The translations under genes were made by a program, and so were the position numbers. The notes beneath the pieces are model-generated. The model saw only the letters and a program-made list of their open reading frames with translations, did no database searches and was not told the origin of the DNA. This document shows, one piece after another, positions 41,504 to 49,468 of a stretch of 64,000 nucleotides of DNA (position 1 is its first letter; the number at the start of each line of letters is the position of its first letter). Location of the stretch: positions 1 to 64,000 of the forward strand of contig NZ_JOAP01000042.1 in assembly GCF_000720475.1 (NCBI RefSeq), written 5' to 3'. This DNA is from Streptomyces aureocirculatus (GTDB lineage: Bacteria; Actinomycetota; Actinomycetes; Streptomycetales; Streptomycetaceae).

Positions 41504-41517
41504 ATTGTTCGAACAAT
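41504..41517. promoter_or_regulatory. 14-bp palindrome ATTGTTCGAACAAT
   Basis: Perfect AT-rich palindrome in a GC-rich genome, 58 bp upstream of the secreted AfsS-like peptide. Probably an operator; the binding protein is unknown. TTGTTCGAA also occurs upstream of the kbpA-like gene at 31801. Confidence 0.6.
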
Positions 41518-41570
41518 TCCCGCTATATGTGGCCGAGTTGGCGAGCCGGGTGAGCTCTCTTGACACGCCT

Positions 41571-41607
41571 CGGCCGCGGCGGCTCCCCCTCCGCGCCGCC
41601 GCGGCCG
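41571..41607. terminator. Intrinsic terminator of afsS
   Basis: Perfect 13-bp stem (41571-41583 with 41595-41607), 11-nt loop, 21 bp downstream of the afsS stop codon. Confidence 0.88.
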
Positions 41608-41628
41608 ATCCCCGTCGGGATGTTGGTC

Positions 41629-41805
41629 TCAGGCGTCCTTGGCCGGTGGGGCCGGGACGTGTCCGTCGCCCTTGGTGGTGATGCCGTCCTCCGGCGGCGC
41701 CGGGACGTGCCCGTCGCCCTGAGGCGTGGCGGGACCGCCTTGTGGCGGGGCCGGGACGTGGCCGTCACCCATGGGCTTGAGGATCTTCTTCTTGGGCTTA
41801 CTCAT
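41629..41805 (-). CDS. afsS: AfsS, small sigma-factor-like activator of secondary metabolism
   Basis: 58 aa. Basic N-terminus MSKPKKKILKPM followed by three copies of GDGHVPAPP spaced by 12-13 residues. AfsS (AfsR2) of S. coelicolor is a 63-aa protein with three such D-x-H-M-P-x-P-type repeats and is the AfsR target that activates antibiotic pathways. Position directly downstream of afsR and size agree. ATG 41805 has GGAG 9 nt upstream; a TTG three codons earlier is rejected. The promoter with probable AfsR boxes lies at 41955-41995. Confidence 0.9.
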   Translation of the reverse strand: MSKPKKKILKPMGDGHVPAPPQGGPATPQGDGHVPAPPEDGITTKGDGHVPAPPAKDA

Positions 41806-41954
41806 GTTCGGCAACTCCAGTTACTCTGCGGGGCTCCGGGACTAGACCGCCCGCTCGGCAACTCCCCCGAGGGTCGCCGAACGGGCGCTCCAGGGCCGCT
41901 CACCATAGCTGTGGGGCCCACGCGACCCGCCTGCCCCCCGACGCGACGGGTCGA

Positions 41955-41995
41955 TACATAGAGAGTGACAGTCGCCCATAAACGTTCGATGAACG
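41955..41995 (-). promoter_or_regulatory. afsS promoter with two 11-bp direct repeats (AfsR/PhoP-type boxes)
   Basis: Reading the minus strand: CGTTCATCGAA immediately followed by CGTTTATGGGC (41974-41995), matching at 7 of 11 positions, then a TATGTA -10 at 41955-41960. The second repeat supplies a -35 (GTTTAT) 17 nt ahead of the -10. Phosphorylated AfsR, and PhoP, are known to bind direct repeats over the afsS -35. Confidence 0.8.
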
Positions 41996-42010
41996 CCCCG
42001 GGTGCCTGGG

Positions 42011-45000
42011 TCAGGCGGCGACGGGGTGCAGGAGAGACCGTGCCTCGGCGATCTCCGCGGCGCCGGTCTGCTCGTGGATGACGAGAGCCTCGCGCCAGCA
42101 AGCCCGGGCACGGTCCAGTTGCCCGAGGCTGTCGAGGGAGCGCCCCAGCAGGATAAGCACATTGGCGCGCATCCAGTCGCCGCCGACGCAGCCAGTGGCC
42201 AGCGCCTGCTCCGCGTGCTGCGCGGCCATGGCCGGGTGCCGGGCGGAGAAATGCACCTCGGCGAGGCGGAAGTGGGTCGTACCCTCCCACAGCCGCTGGC
42301 GATTCTCCACGAACACCTTCAGCGAGGCGTTGAGCTGGCCTATGGCGTCCGCGTGGTGGCCTGCCCGGCTCAGTCCCATCCCGAGGGCATACCTGGCGTT
42401 TGCCAGGCGGAAGGTGAGCCCGAGTTCGTCATAGATGGCTATCCCCTTGCGAGCCAGGTCAATGGCCTGACTCACCCGGCCGAGGGCGAGGAGCGCCCGT
42501 GACAGATTGCACAGCGCGCTGGCCTCGCCGCCGCGGTTGCTGTCGGCTCGGAACGCGTCGACGGCGGTGCGGAAGAGCGCCTCCGCGGCGCTGTACTGGT
42601 TCATGCAGTGAGCGGTGATGCCTCGCTCGTTCGGACCGTTCCCGGTCGCCCACGGGTCCCGCGACTCGGCCGCCAGCTCTGCGGCCCTGGACAGTTCCGC
42701 GTCGGCCTCCTCGAAGCGTCCCACCTTGCTGAGCACCTGGGCCAGGCTGACGCGCGCGCGACCCTCGGCACGGGCGTCGTCTGCGTCGGCGGCCGCGTCC
42801 CGAGCCGCGCGGGTCGCAGCCTCGTAGCGCAGCGAACTGGCGCCGGACTCCGCCAGGTCCTTGGACGCGAGCAGCAGGTCCACCGCCCGCCGCAGGGTGG
42901 AGGGGCCGAGCGACTGCTGCACGCACGCCAGGATGCAGGCGGCTTCGGAGTGCAGCCAGTCGAGGGCCTTGGCGTCATCACTGAAGTCCAGCCCTGGCCA
43001 CACGGTGCTTTCGAGGTGATCCACCGTCCTGTCCCCAGGACGCTCGATCGCGTACACCCGAACGGCCGACGCCAGATAGAAGTCAAGAAGCCGCGAAAGC
43101 GAAGCCTCCCGCTCGCTCGGCGGCAGTTCGTCGCGTTCGGCGCACGCACGCGCGTAGAGGCGCAGGAGGTCGTGGTAGCGGTAGCGGCCGGGGGCCGCGG
43201 ACTCCAGGAGGGAGGTGTCGACCAGGGACTCCAGGAGGTCCTCGGCGTCCTCCACGGACTGGCCGAGCATCGCGGCGGCGGCCGCCAGGGAGATGTCGGG
43301 GCCGTCCGCGAGGCCGAGGAGGCGGAAGGCGCGGGCCTGGGCCGGCTCCAACTGGCCGTAGCCGAGCTCGAAGGTGGCCGCGACCGCGAGGTCACCCGCC
43401 TGGAGCTCGTCGAGGCGGCGCCGCTCGTCGGCGAGCTTGGCGGCGAGCGTGGACACGGTCCAGGTGCGGCGCGCCGACAGACGGGACGCGGCGATGCGGA
43501 TGGCGAGCGGCAGGAACCCGCAGGCGGCCACGACGTCGAGCGCGGCCTCGCGCTCGGACGCCACCCGCTCCTGGCCGACGATCTTCGTGAAGAGCTGGAG
43601 CGCCTCGTCGGGCGACATCACGTCGAGGTCGACGAGGTGCGCGCCAGCCAGGTCCACCATCCGCATCCGGGAGGTGACCAGGGCGGCGCAGCCCTCCATG
43701 CCGGGAAGGAGCGGCCGCACCTGCGCGGCGTCCCGGGCGTTGTCGAGCAGGACGAGGACCCGGCGGCCGTCCAGGACGGAGCGGAACAGGGCGGCCCGCT
43801 CCTCCAGGGAATCCGGAATCGCGGAGTCCGCCGTGCCGAGGGCCCGCAGGAACGCGCCGAGCACCGTCTCCGGCTCGGCGGCGCGCGGCCCGGCACCCTG
43901 GAGGTCGACGTAGAGCTGTCCGTCGGGGAAGTGCGTGCGGGCCGCGTGGGCGACGTGCACCGCGAGGGTGGTCTTGCCCACGCCGCCGATGCCCGCGAGG
44001 GCGGAGACGGCCATGACGCGGCCCTCGGCGGTGGAGAGGATGTCGCTGAGCTCCTTGACGAAGGCGGCGCGGCCGGTGAAGTCCTGCACGGTGGCGGGCA
44101 GTTGCGCGGGCCTCACGACGCCCCCCGCGTGCTCGGCCGCGGGCGCGGACGGCTCGGCGAGGGCGGGATCGGCCTGGAGGATGCGCTGCTGGAGCTCCTG
44201 GAGGCCGGGGCGTGGGTCGACGCCCAGTTCGTCGGCGAGCAGTCGGCGGGTGTCGGCGTACACGGCGAGGGCCTCCGCCTGGCGTCCGGAGCGGTAGAGG
44301 GCCAGCATCAGGAGTTCGCGAAGGCGCTCGCGCAGTGGGTGGGCGGCGGTGAGGGCGGTCAGCTCGGAGACGGACTCGGCGTGGCAGCCCTGCTCCAGGT
44401 CCATGTCGAGGCGGGATTCGAGGAGTTGCAGGCGCCACTCCTCCAGGCGGGTGCGCTGGGCGTCCGCGTAGGGTCCGGGGACGTTGGCGAGGGGTTCGCC
44501 GTCCCAGAGCGACAGGGCCCTGTTGACCAGGGAGCGCGCCTGGTGCAGATCGCCGAGCCCGCGGGCGCGCTCGGCCGCCGACCACAGGGACTCCGCCTCC
44601 GCCAGGTCGAGGGCGCCGTCGGCGGCCCGTACGGCGTAGCCGCCGGACTCGCTGACCAGGGCGCCGGGCGGTAGCACCTTGCGCAGCCGGGACGCGTAGG
44701 TCCGGATGGCGGCGAGCGCCTGGGACGGCGGCTCCTCGCCCCAGATGGCGTCGATCAGCTCGGACGCGGTGGCGGTGCGGCCGTCGCGCAGCAGGAGGGC
44801 GGCGAGCAGGGCGCGCTGCTGCGGGGAACCGGTGGGCAGTTGGTCCGCGCCGAGCCATGCGCGTACGGGGCCGAGGACGCTGAAGCGGGCAGGCCGCGCC
44901 GCCTCCTGCTGTTCCTGGCCCGTGTCCCGGCCCGGGTCCCGGCCCGTCGCGGTCGACTCCGGCACCGTTGTCTCAGGTGTCCCAGGGTCGCTTTCCGCCG

Positions 45001-45040
45001 TCGAACGCCGCTGCTCCGGCACTCGCGGTAGTCCGTCCAT
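42011..45040 (-). CDS. afsR: AfsR, SARP-type global regulator with NB-ARC ATPase and TPR domains
   Basis: 1009 aa. Begins MDGLPRVPEQRRS as in S. coelicolor AfsR. Domains: winged-helix SARP DNA-binding 52-140 (RFSVLGPVRAW, SPQQRALLAALLLRDGRTAT), bacterial transcriptional activation domain 145-295 (ADTRRLLADELGVDPRPGLQ), NB-ARC ATPase from 320 with Walker A GIGGVGKTT at 351-359 and LVLLDNARD, and C-terminal TPR helices to 1009. AfsK and other kinases phosphorylate it; it then activates afsS. ATG 45040 follows AGGGGGAG. Residues 14-50 form an acidic/Pro tract that I recall as shorter in S. coelicolor. The N-terminal domain is more conserved than the TPR region. Confidence 0.95.
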   Translation of the reverse strand: MDGLPRVPEQRRSTAESDPGTPETTVPESTATGRDPGRDTGQEQQEAARPARFSVLGPVRAWLGADQLPTGSPQQRALLAALLLRDGRTATASELIDAIWGEEPPSQALAAIRTYASRLRKVLPPGALVSESGGYAVRAADGALDLAEAESLWSAAERARGLGDLHQARSLVNRALSLWDGEPLANVPGPYADAQRTRLEEWRLQLLESRLDMDLEQGCHAESVSELTALTAAHPLRERLRELLMLALYRSGRQAEALAVYADTRRLLADELGVDPRPGLQELQQRILQADPALAEPSAPAAEHAGGVVRPAQLPATVQDFTGRAAFVKELSDILSTAEGRVMAVSALAGIGGVGKTTLAVHVAHAARTHFPDGQLYVDLQGAGPRAAEPETVLGAFLRALGTADSAIPDSLEERAALFRSVLDGRRVLVLLDNARDAAQVRPLLPGMEGCAALVTSRMRMVDLAGAHLVDLDVMSPDEALQLFTKIVGQERVASEREAALDVVAACGFLPLAIRIAASRLSARRTWTVSTLAAKLADERRRLDELQAGDLAVAATFELGYGQLEPAQARAFRLLGLADGPDISLAAAAAMLGQSVEDAEDLLESLVDTSLLESAAPGRYRYHDLLRLYARACAERDELPPSEREASLSRLLDFYLASAVRVYAIERPGDRTVDHLESTVWPGLDFSDDAKALDWLHSEAACILACVQQSLGPSTLRRAVDLLLASKDLAESGASSLRYEAATRAARDAAADADDARAEGRARVSLAQVLSKVGRFEEADAELSRAAELAAESRDPWATGNGPNERGITAHCMNQYSAAEALFRTAVDAFRADSNRGGEASALCNLSRALLALGRVSQAIDLARKGIAIYDELGLTFRLANARYALGMGLSRAGHHADAIGQLNASLKVFVENRQRLWEGTTHFRLAEVHFSARHPAMAAQHAEQALATGCVGGDWMRANVLILLGRSLDSLGQLDRARACWREALVIHEQTGAAEIAEARSLLHPVAA

Positions 45041-45252
45041 CGCTCCCCCTGCTGCCCCGCCGCACGCAGTTGCTGAAGACTGTTCGCATACGCCCGACTG
45101 TGCCCGGCTGTGCCTGGTTTGTGCTCGTCCTCGGGCCTGCCCTGCCCGTGGGACTTGCTGCCGGAGCACAGTTTGCCTTGTCCGGAGCGGATGCGTCAGC
45201 CGTGGGAGACGGCTCTCACAGGGTTCGCGCGGCAGTGACCGAATCCGGACAA

Positions 45253-45267
45253 CTGACGGATCGTCAG
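45253..45267. promoter_or_regulatory. Regulon operator 11 (amidohydrolase)
   Basis: CTGACGGATCGTCAG, perfect half-sites, 12 nt before GTG 45280. Confidence 0.85.
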
Positions 45268-45279
45268 ATAGGCGCTACC

Positions 45280-46551
45280 GTGAACCGCATGGAGACCATG
45301 GAGAGCACTCAGGACGTCGCCACCGCCGCGCCGCCGTTCCCGAGGATCATCTCGGTGGACGACCACACGGTGGAGCCCCCGCGCGTCTGGCAGGACCGCC
45401 TCCCGGCGAAGTACCTGGACCGGGGGCCGCGCGTCGTCCGGGCTCCGCTCAAGGAAATGACCTTTATGGGTGGAAAGTTCGCGCCTGTGATGGGGGAGAA
45501 AGGGGACGACGGGCCCATAGGGGACTGGTGGGTGTACGAGGATCTGCACCGCCCGCTCACCCGGCTCGACACGGCTGTCGGCTACGACCGCGACGAGATC
45601 AAGCTGGAGGTGATCACGTACGAGCAGATGCGCCGCGGCTCCTTCAGCGTCCCCGACCGGCTCGCCGACATGGACGTCAATCACGTCCAGTCCGCCCTGT
45701 GCTTCCCCACCTTCCCGCGCTTCTGCGGCCAGACCTTCACCGAGGCGGGCGATCGCGACCTGGGCCTTCTCTCGGTACGGGCGTACAACGACTGGATGGT
45801 CCAGGAGTGGTGCGGCGCCGATGCGCAAGGTCGGCTGATACCGCTCACCCTCATCCCGCTGTGGGACGCGGAACTGGCCGCCGCGGAGGTGCGGCGCAAT
45901 GCCGCCCGCGGCGTCCGGGCCGTCGCGTTCTCGGAGATACCCCCCTATCTCGGACTGCCCTCCATTCACACCGACTACTGGGACCCGTTCCTCGCCGCTT
46001 GCGACGAGACCCGCACGGTCGTCGCCATGCACATCGGCTCCTCCAGCCGGATGCCGTCCACGTCCGCGGACGCCCCGCCCGCCGTGGGCTCCACCGTCAC
46101 CTTCGCCAACTGCTGCTTCTCCATGGTCGACTGGCTGATGAGCGGCAAGTTCGAGCGCTTCCCCGACCTCAAGGTCATGTACGCGGAGGGCCAGATCGGC
46201 TGGATCCCCTACATCCTGGAGCGGGCCGACGTCGTCTGGGCGGACAACCGCGGCTGGGGCGGCGTCGCCGACAAGGTCCACCGCCCGCCGTCCGAACTCT
46301 TCGCCGACCATGTCTTCGGCTGTTTCTTCGACGACGCCTTCGGCCTGCGCAACCTCGACGCCATCGGCGTACCCAACGTCCTGTACGAGACCGACTACCC
46401 GCACTCCGACTCCACCTGGCCGAAGTCCCGCCAGGTCGGCGAGGAACAGATGGCTCACCTGGCCCCGGACGTGGTGAACCGCATCGTCCGCGGCAACGCG
46501 ATCGACCTCCTGGGCCTGACGGAGGACGGCCTGTGGCCGGGGCCCGAGTGA
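45280..46551 (+). CDS. Amidohydrolase-2 family metal-dependent hydrolase/decarboxylase (ACMSD-like TIM barrel)
   Basis: About 423 aa. Features: ISVDDHTVEPPRVWQDRLP at the first strand (D-x-H in place of the usual E/H-x-H metal pair), VVAMHIGSSS, FPDLKVMYAEGQIGWIPY, and the terminal metal site NVLYETDYPHSDSTWP. Family members hydrolyse or decarboxylate ring-derived acids, using one divalent metal. GTG 45280 or ATG 45289 can be the start; operator 11 is so close that a short or absent leader is likely. It is divergent from afsR, whose start is 240 bp away. Confidence 0.85.
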   Translation: MNRMETMESTQDVATAAPPFPRIISVDDHTVEPPRVWQDRLPAKYLDRGPRVVRAPLKEMTFMGGKFAPVMGEKGDDGPIGDWWVYEDLHRPLTRLDTAVGYDRDEIKLEVITYEQMRRGSFSVPDRLADMDVNHVQSALCFPTFPRFCGQTFTEAGDRDLGLLSVRAYNDWMVQEWCGADAQGRLIPLTLIPLWDAELAAAEVRRNAARGVRAVAFSEIPPYLGLPSIHTDYWDPFLAACDETRTVVAMHIGSSSRMPSTSADAPPAVGSTVTFANCCFSMVDWLMSGKFERFPDLKVMYAEGQIGWIPYILERADVVWADNRGWGGVADKVHRPPSELFADHVFGCFFDDAFGLRNLDAIGVPNVLYETDYPHSDSTWPKSRQVGEEQMAHLAPDVVNRIVRGNAIDLLGLTEDGLWPGPE

Positions 46552-46590
46552 GCCCCCGCCCCGAGTGAGCCCCCGCCCCGAGTGAGCCCC
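46543..46590. repeat. 18-bp tandem repeats at the amidohydrolase 3' end
   Basis: About 2.7 copies of CCCGAGTGAGCCCCCGCC; each copy contains the TGA stop, so duplication did not lengthen the protein. Confidence 0.8.
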
Positions 46591-46643
46591 TGGTCCCGCG
46601 TGACGCCGGGCGATTGTCAGTGCCTGCCTGTTCAATCGGAGGC

Positions 46644-47228
46644 ATGGTGAGTGCGGAGGTGTTCCGGGGTGAGGACTGGTACGGGCGGGATCTGTCGGGG
46701 GAGGCGTTCGAGGAGTGCACGTTCTTCGACGTCGATCTGACGGAGGCCGAGGGGGAGGGCGCCGAGTTCGCGGGCTGTACGTTCGCCGGGGTCAAGTTCA
46801 ACGCCGCGCGCTTCTCCTCGTCGGCGTTCACCAACTGCACCTTCAAGCGGTGCACGTTCTTCGACACCCGCTTCGAGCAGTGCAAGGCGGTGGGCAGCGT
46901 CTTCCAGGGGTGCACGTTCACGGTCTTCGAGGTGCGCGGCGGCGACTGGTCGTTCGCCGCGCTGACCGGCGCCGATCTGCGCAAGGCCGTGTGGGACGGG
47001 GTGCGGATGCGGGAGGCGGACCTCGCGGGCGCCCGCCTGGACGAGGCGGAGGTCACGGGATGTGATCTCTCGGGCGCGCAGTGGCGCGGTGCCGAGCTGA
47101 CCGGCGCCGATCTGCGCGGCAGCGATCTGTCGGGCCTCGATCCGCTGACCGTGCGGGGCGCCGGGGCGAAGATCGACCCGGCGCAGGCGGGGGTGATCGC
47201 CGCCGCCCTCGGCTATGAGGTGGGGTAG
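46644..47228 (+). CDS. Pentapeptide-repeat protein
   Basis: 194 aa. Almost the whole length consists of A(D/N)LXX-type pentapeptide repeats (EECTFFDVDLTEAEGEGAEF, NCTFKRCTFFDTRFEQCKAV, GADLRKAVW, ADLAGARLDEAEVTG, GADLRGSDLSGL), predicted to form a right-handed quadrilateral beta-helix. Related proteins mimic DNA and protect gyrase, but most have unknown roles. A GGAGG site lies 1 nt before ATG 46644 and 4 nt before GTG 46647, so the GTG may be the true start. No operator is present, so it is probably not in the regulon. Confidence 0.88.
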   Translation: MVSAEVFRGEDWYGRDLSGEAFEECTFFDVDLTEAEGEGAEFAGCTFAGVKFNAARFSSSAFTNCTFKRCTFFDTRFEQCKAVGSVFQGCTFTVFEVRGGDWSFAALTGADLRKAVWDGVRMREADLAGARLDEAEVTGCDLSGAQWRGAELTGADLRGSDLSGLDPLTVRGAGAKIDPAQAGVIAAALGYEVG

Positions 47229-47230
47229 GT

Positions 47231-47371
47231 GAGCGCCCCGTCAGGGGCGCGGGGAACTGCGCGCTCAGCGCGCGACAAGGCGCAGACGCGTCTGCCGAGT
47301 AACTGTGCAGACGCGTCCGCGGCTTTTTTGTGGCTGGTCGCGCAGTTCCCCGCGCCCCTGACGGGGCTCGC
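47231..47371. repeat. Long Streptomyces inverted repeat, copy A
   Basis: Outer arms 47231-47263 and 47339-47371 built on GGGGCGCGGGGAACTGCGCG; the loop carries GCAGACGCGTCTGC palindromes and a T7 run (47324-47330). Probably terminates the pentapeptide gene transcript. It lies before operator 12. Confidence 0.85.
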
Positions 47372-47440
47372 CTGACGGGGCCCGGGCTGCCCCTTGCTCA
47401 ATGGGGCGTCGGCTACGACGATGTGGACCGTCGAGCCGAG

Positions 47441-47455
47441 CTGACGGGCCGTCAG
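47441..47455. promoter_or_regulatory. Regulon operator 12 (LLM oxidoreductase/SDR)
   Basis: CTGACGGGCCGTCAG, a perfect 15-bp palindrome, 24 nt before the start at 47480. Confidence 0.88.
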
Positions 47456-47479
47456 TAGCAGCCAAGGGGTGGAGGAGCC

Positions 47480-48460
47480 ATGGTGAACCCGGCGGATCCG
47501 GCAGGGGCGGCAGGCCCGGCGGGCTGCGTGCCGCCCGGGCGGATGGCGTACGGGATGCAGCTTCCGGTGCAGTCGCAGAGCGCCCTCTTCGCCGAGGCGT
47601 GGGAGGCGGACGCGGGCCCGCGGGACCTGGTCGAGATCGCCCGCACCGCCGACCGCGCGGGCTTCGCGTACCTCGCGAGCTGCGACCACGTCGCCATCCC
47701 GCGCCGGCTCGCCGACGCCATGGGCACCACCTGGTACGACCCCGTCGCCACCCTCTCCTATCTGGCGGGCGTCACCGAACGCGTCCGCCTCCTGAGCCAC
47801 GTCGCCATCGTCGGCCTGCGCCACCCGCTGCTGAGCGCCAAGAGCTACGCGACCCTCGACCACCTCAGCGGCGGCCGTCTCATCCTCGGTGTCGGCGCCG
47901 GGCACGTGGCGGAGGAGTTCGAGGCGCTCGGCGTCGACTTCGCCCGGCGCGGCCCGCTCCTCGACGAGACCGTGGACGCCCTGCGCGCCGCGCTCGGACC
48001 CGAGGAGTACCCCGAGCACCACGGCACCCAGTTCACCTTCGACGGACTCGGTCAGCGCCCCCGCCCCGCACAGGAGCGAGTGCCCGTCTGGGTCGGCGGC
48101 TCGTCGCCCGCCGCCGTCCGCAGGGCCGCCGTGCGCGGTGACGGCTGGCTGCCGCAGGGCGACCCGCGGGACCGGCTCCCGGAGCGGATCGCCTCGCTGC
48201 GGCAACTGCGCGCAGAGGCGGGCGTCGAGTCCCCCCTCACCATCGGCGCGATCACCGAGCCGCTGTACGTGGGGGAGCCCTCCTGGCCGGTGGGGCGGCG
48301 CACCCTCAGCGGGAAGCCCGAAGCCCTCGCGGAGTCGCTGCGCGCGTACGCGGCGATGGGCGTGCACCAGATCCAGGTGCGGTTCCGCAGCCGCGGCCGG
48401 GAGGAACTCCGCGACCAGATGGCGGCGTTCGGCGCGGAGGTCGCGCCGCTCTTCGGGTAG
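47480..48460 (+). CDS. Luciferase-like (LLM) oxidoreductase, probably F420-dependent (TIGR03619-like)
   Basis: 326 aa TIM-barrel flavin/F420 enzyme. Typical segments: DLVEIARTADRAGFAYLASCDHVAIP, VRLLSHVAIVGLRHPLLSAKSYATLDHLSGGRLILGVGAG, EEFEALGVDFARRGPLLDE, VPVWVGGSSPAAVRRAA. The SCDHV and GVGAGH elements are those of F420-dependent mycobacterial relatives. Likely reduces or oxidises a hydroxyl/keto or enone group of the pathway intermediate. GGTGGAGGAG ribosome site. Operator 12 precedes it; the SDR gene follows after 76 bp of tandem repeats. Confidence 0.87.
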   Translation: MVNPADPAGAAGPAGCVPPGRMAYGMQLPVQSQSALFAEAWEADAGPRDLVEIARTADRAGFAYLASCDHVAIPRRLADAMGTTWYDPVATLSYLAGVTERVRLLSHVAIVGLRHPLLSAKSYATLDHLSGGRLILGVGAGHVAEEFEALGVDFARRGPLLDETVDALRAALGPEEYPEHHGTQFTFDGLGQRPRPAQERVPVWVGGSSPAAVRRAAVRGDGWLPQGDPRDRLPERIASLRQLRAEAGVESPLTIGAITEPLYVGEPSWPVGRRTLSGKPEALAESLRAYAAMGVHQIQVRFRSRGREELRDQMAAFGAEVAPLFG

Positions 48461-48472
48461 CACGCTCGTTCC

Positions 48473-48524
48473 ACTGAACTGAACTGAACTGGACTGAACC
48501 GGACTGAACCGGACTGAATTGAAC
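48473..48524. repeat. ACTGA-based tandem repeats
   Basis: Ten ACTGA units, changing from 5-bp spacing (ACTGA repeated) to 10-bp units (GGACTGAACC). Between the LLM and SDR genes of one probable operon. Confidence 0.9.
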
Positions 48525-48536
48525 AGGGAGGCCGGC

Positions 48537-49334
48537 ATGGGCAGGCTGGACGGGCGCGTCGTCATCATCACCGGTGGCGCGCGCGGGCAGGGCGAGCAGG
48601 AGGCGCGGCTCTTCGTCACGGAGGGCGCGCGGGTCGTCGTCGGCGACGTGCTCGACGAGCAGGGGGAGGAGCTGGCGAAGGAGCTCGGGCACGACAGCGC
48701 CAGGTACGTCCACCTCGACGTGAGCCGGGAGGCGGACTGGGCGGCCGCCGTCACCGCCACGAAGACCGCCTTCGGAGAGGTGAACGGCCTGGTCAACAAC
48801 GCGGGAATCCTGCGCTTCCACGAGCTTGTGCACACCCCCCTCGACGAGTTCCAGCAGATCGTGCAGGTCAACCAGGTCGGGGTGTTTCTCGGCATCAAGG
48901 CGGCCGCGCCCGAGATCGCCGCGGCCGGGGGCGGCTCGATAGTGAACACCGCCTCGTACGCGGGGATGACGGGCATGGCGTACATCGGGGCGTACAGCGC
49001 CACCAAGCACGCCGTCATCGGCCTCACCCGCGTCGCCGCCCTGGAGCTCGCCAAGCAGCGCGTCCGCGTCAACGCGATCTGCCCGGGCGCCATCGACACC
49101 GCCATGAGCAATCCCGCGCAGCTCGACCCCGGGGCCGCCGAGGCCGACGTGGCGAAGGGCACCCGGGGCCTGGACTCCCTCTACCGCAAGCTCGTGCCGC
49201 TCGGCCGGGTCGGCAGGCCGGAGGAGGTGGCCAGGCTCGCGCTGTTCCTGACCGCGGAGGAGGACTCCTCGTACATCACCGGGCAGCCGTTCGTGATCGA
49301 CGGCGGCTGGCTCGCCGGGGTCAGCGTGCTCTGA
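48537..49334 (+). CDS. Short-chain dehydrogenase/reductase (3alpha/20beta-HSD-like)
   Basis: 265 aa classical SDR. TGGARGQGEQEARLF cofactor loop (the QGE variant common in mycobacterial mycofactocin- or steroid-linked SDRs), NNAGIL, catalytic Ser in IVNTASYAGM and YSATK. C-terminal DDGGW-like VIDGGWLAG. Probably interconverts a hydroxyl and ketone on the substrate ring. GGGAGG lies 5-6 nt before ATG 48537. Probably cotranscribed with the LLM gene from operator 12. Confidence 0.9.
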   Translation: MGRLDGRVVIITGGARGQGEQEARLFVTEGARVVVGDVLDEQGEELAKELGHDSARYVHLDVSREADWAAAVTATKTAFGEVNGLVNNAGILRFHELVHTPLDEFQQIVQVNQVGVFLGIKAAAPEIAAAGGGSIVNTASYAGMTGMAYIGAYSATKHAVIGLTRVAALELAKQRVRVNAICPGAIDTAMSNPAQLDPGAAEADVAKGTRGLDSLYRKLVPLGRVGRPEEVARLALFLTAEEDSSYITGQPFVIDGGWLAGVSVL

Positions 49335-49416
49335 CGGTCCGGTGTGCTCCCGCGGTCCGGCGTGCTCTGACGGTATTGACGCTCCACGGCGCCGGTGGAA
49401 CAGTCGGACCAGCAAT

Positions 49417-49431
49417 CTGACGGTGCGTCAG
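49417..49431. promoter_or_regulatory. Regulon operator 13 (LLM-amidohydrolase-ALDH operon)
   Basis: CTGACGGTGCGTCAG, perfect half-sites, 37 nt before GTG 49469. Additional half-sites CTGCGTCAG and CTGACG follow at 49435-49454. Confidence 0.87.
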
Positions 49432-49468
49432 AAACTGCGTCAGAAACTGACGAGGACGGTGAACCTCC

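Noticed and set aside
42011..45040. Antibiotic biosynthetic cluster because of the SARP-type regulator
   Set aside because: The protein is the global regulator AfsR with NB-ARC and TPR domains; no PKS, NRPS or other core biosynthetic enzyme is in the window.
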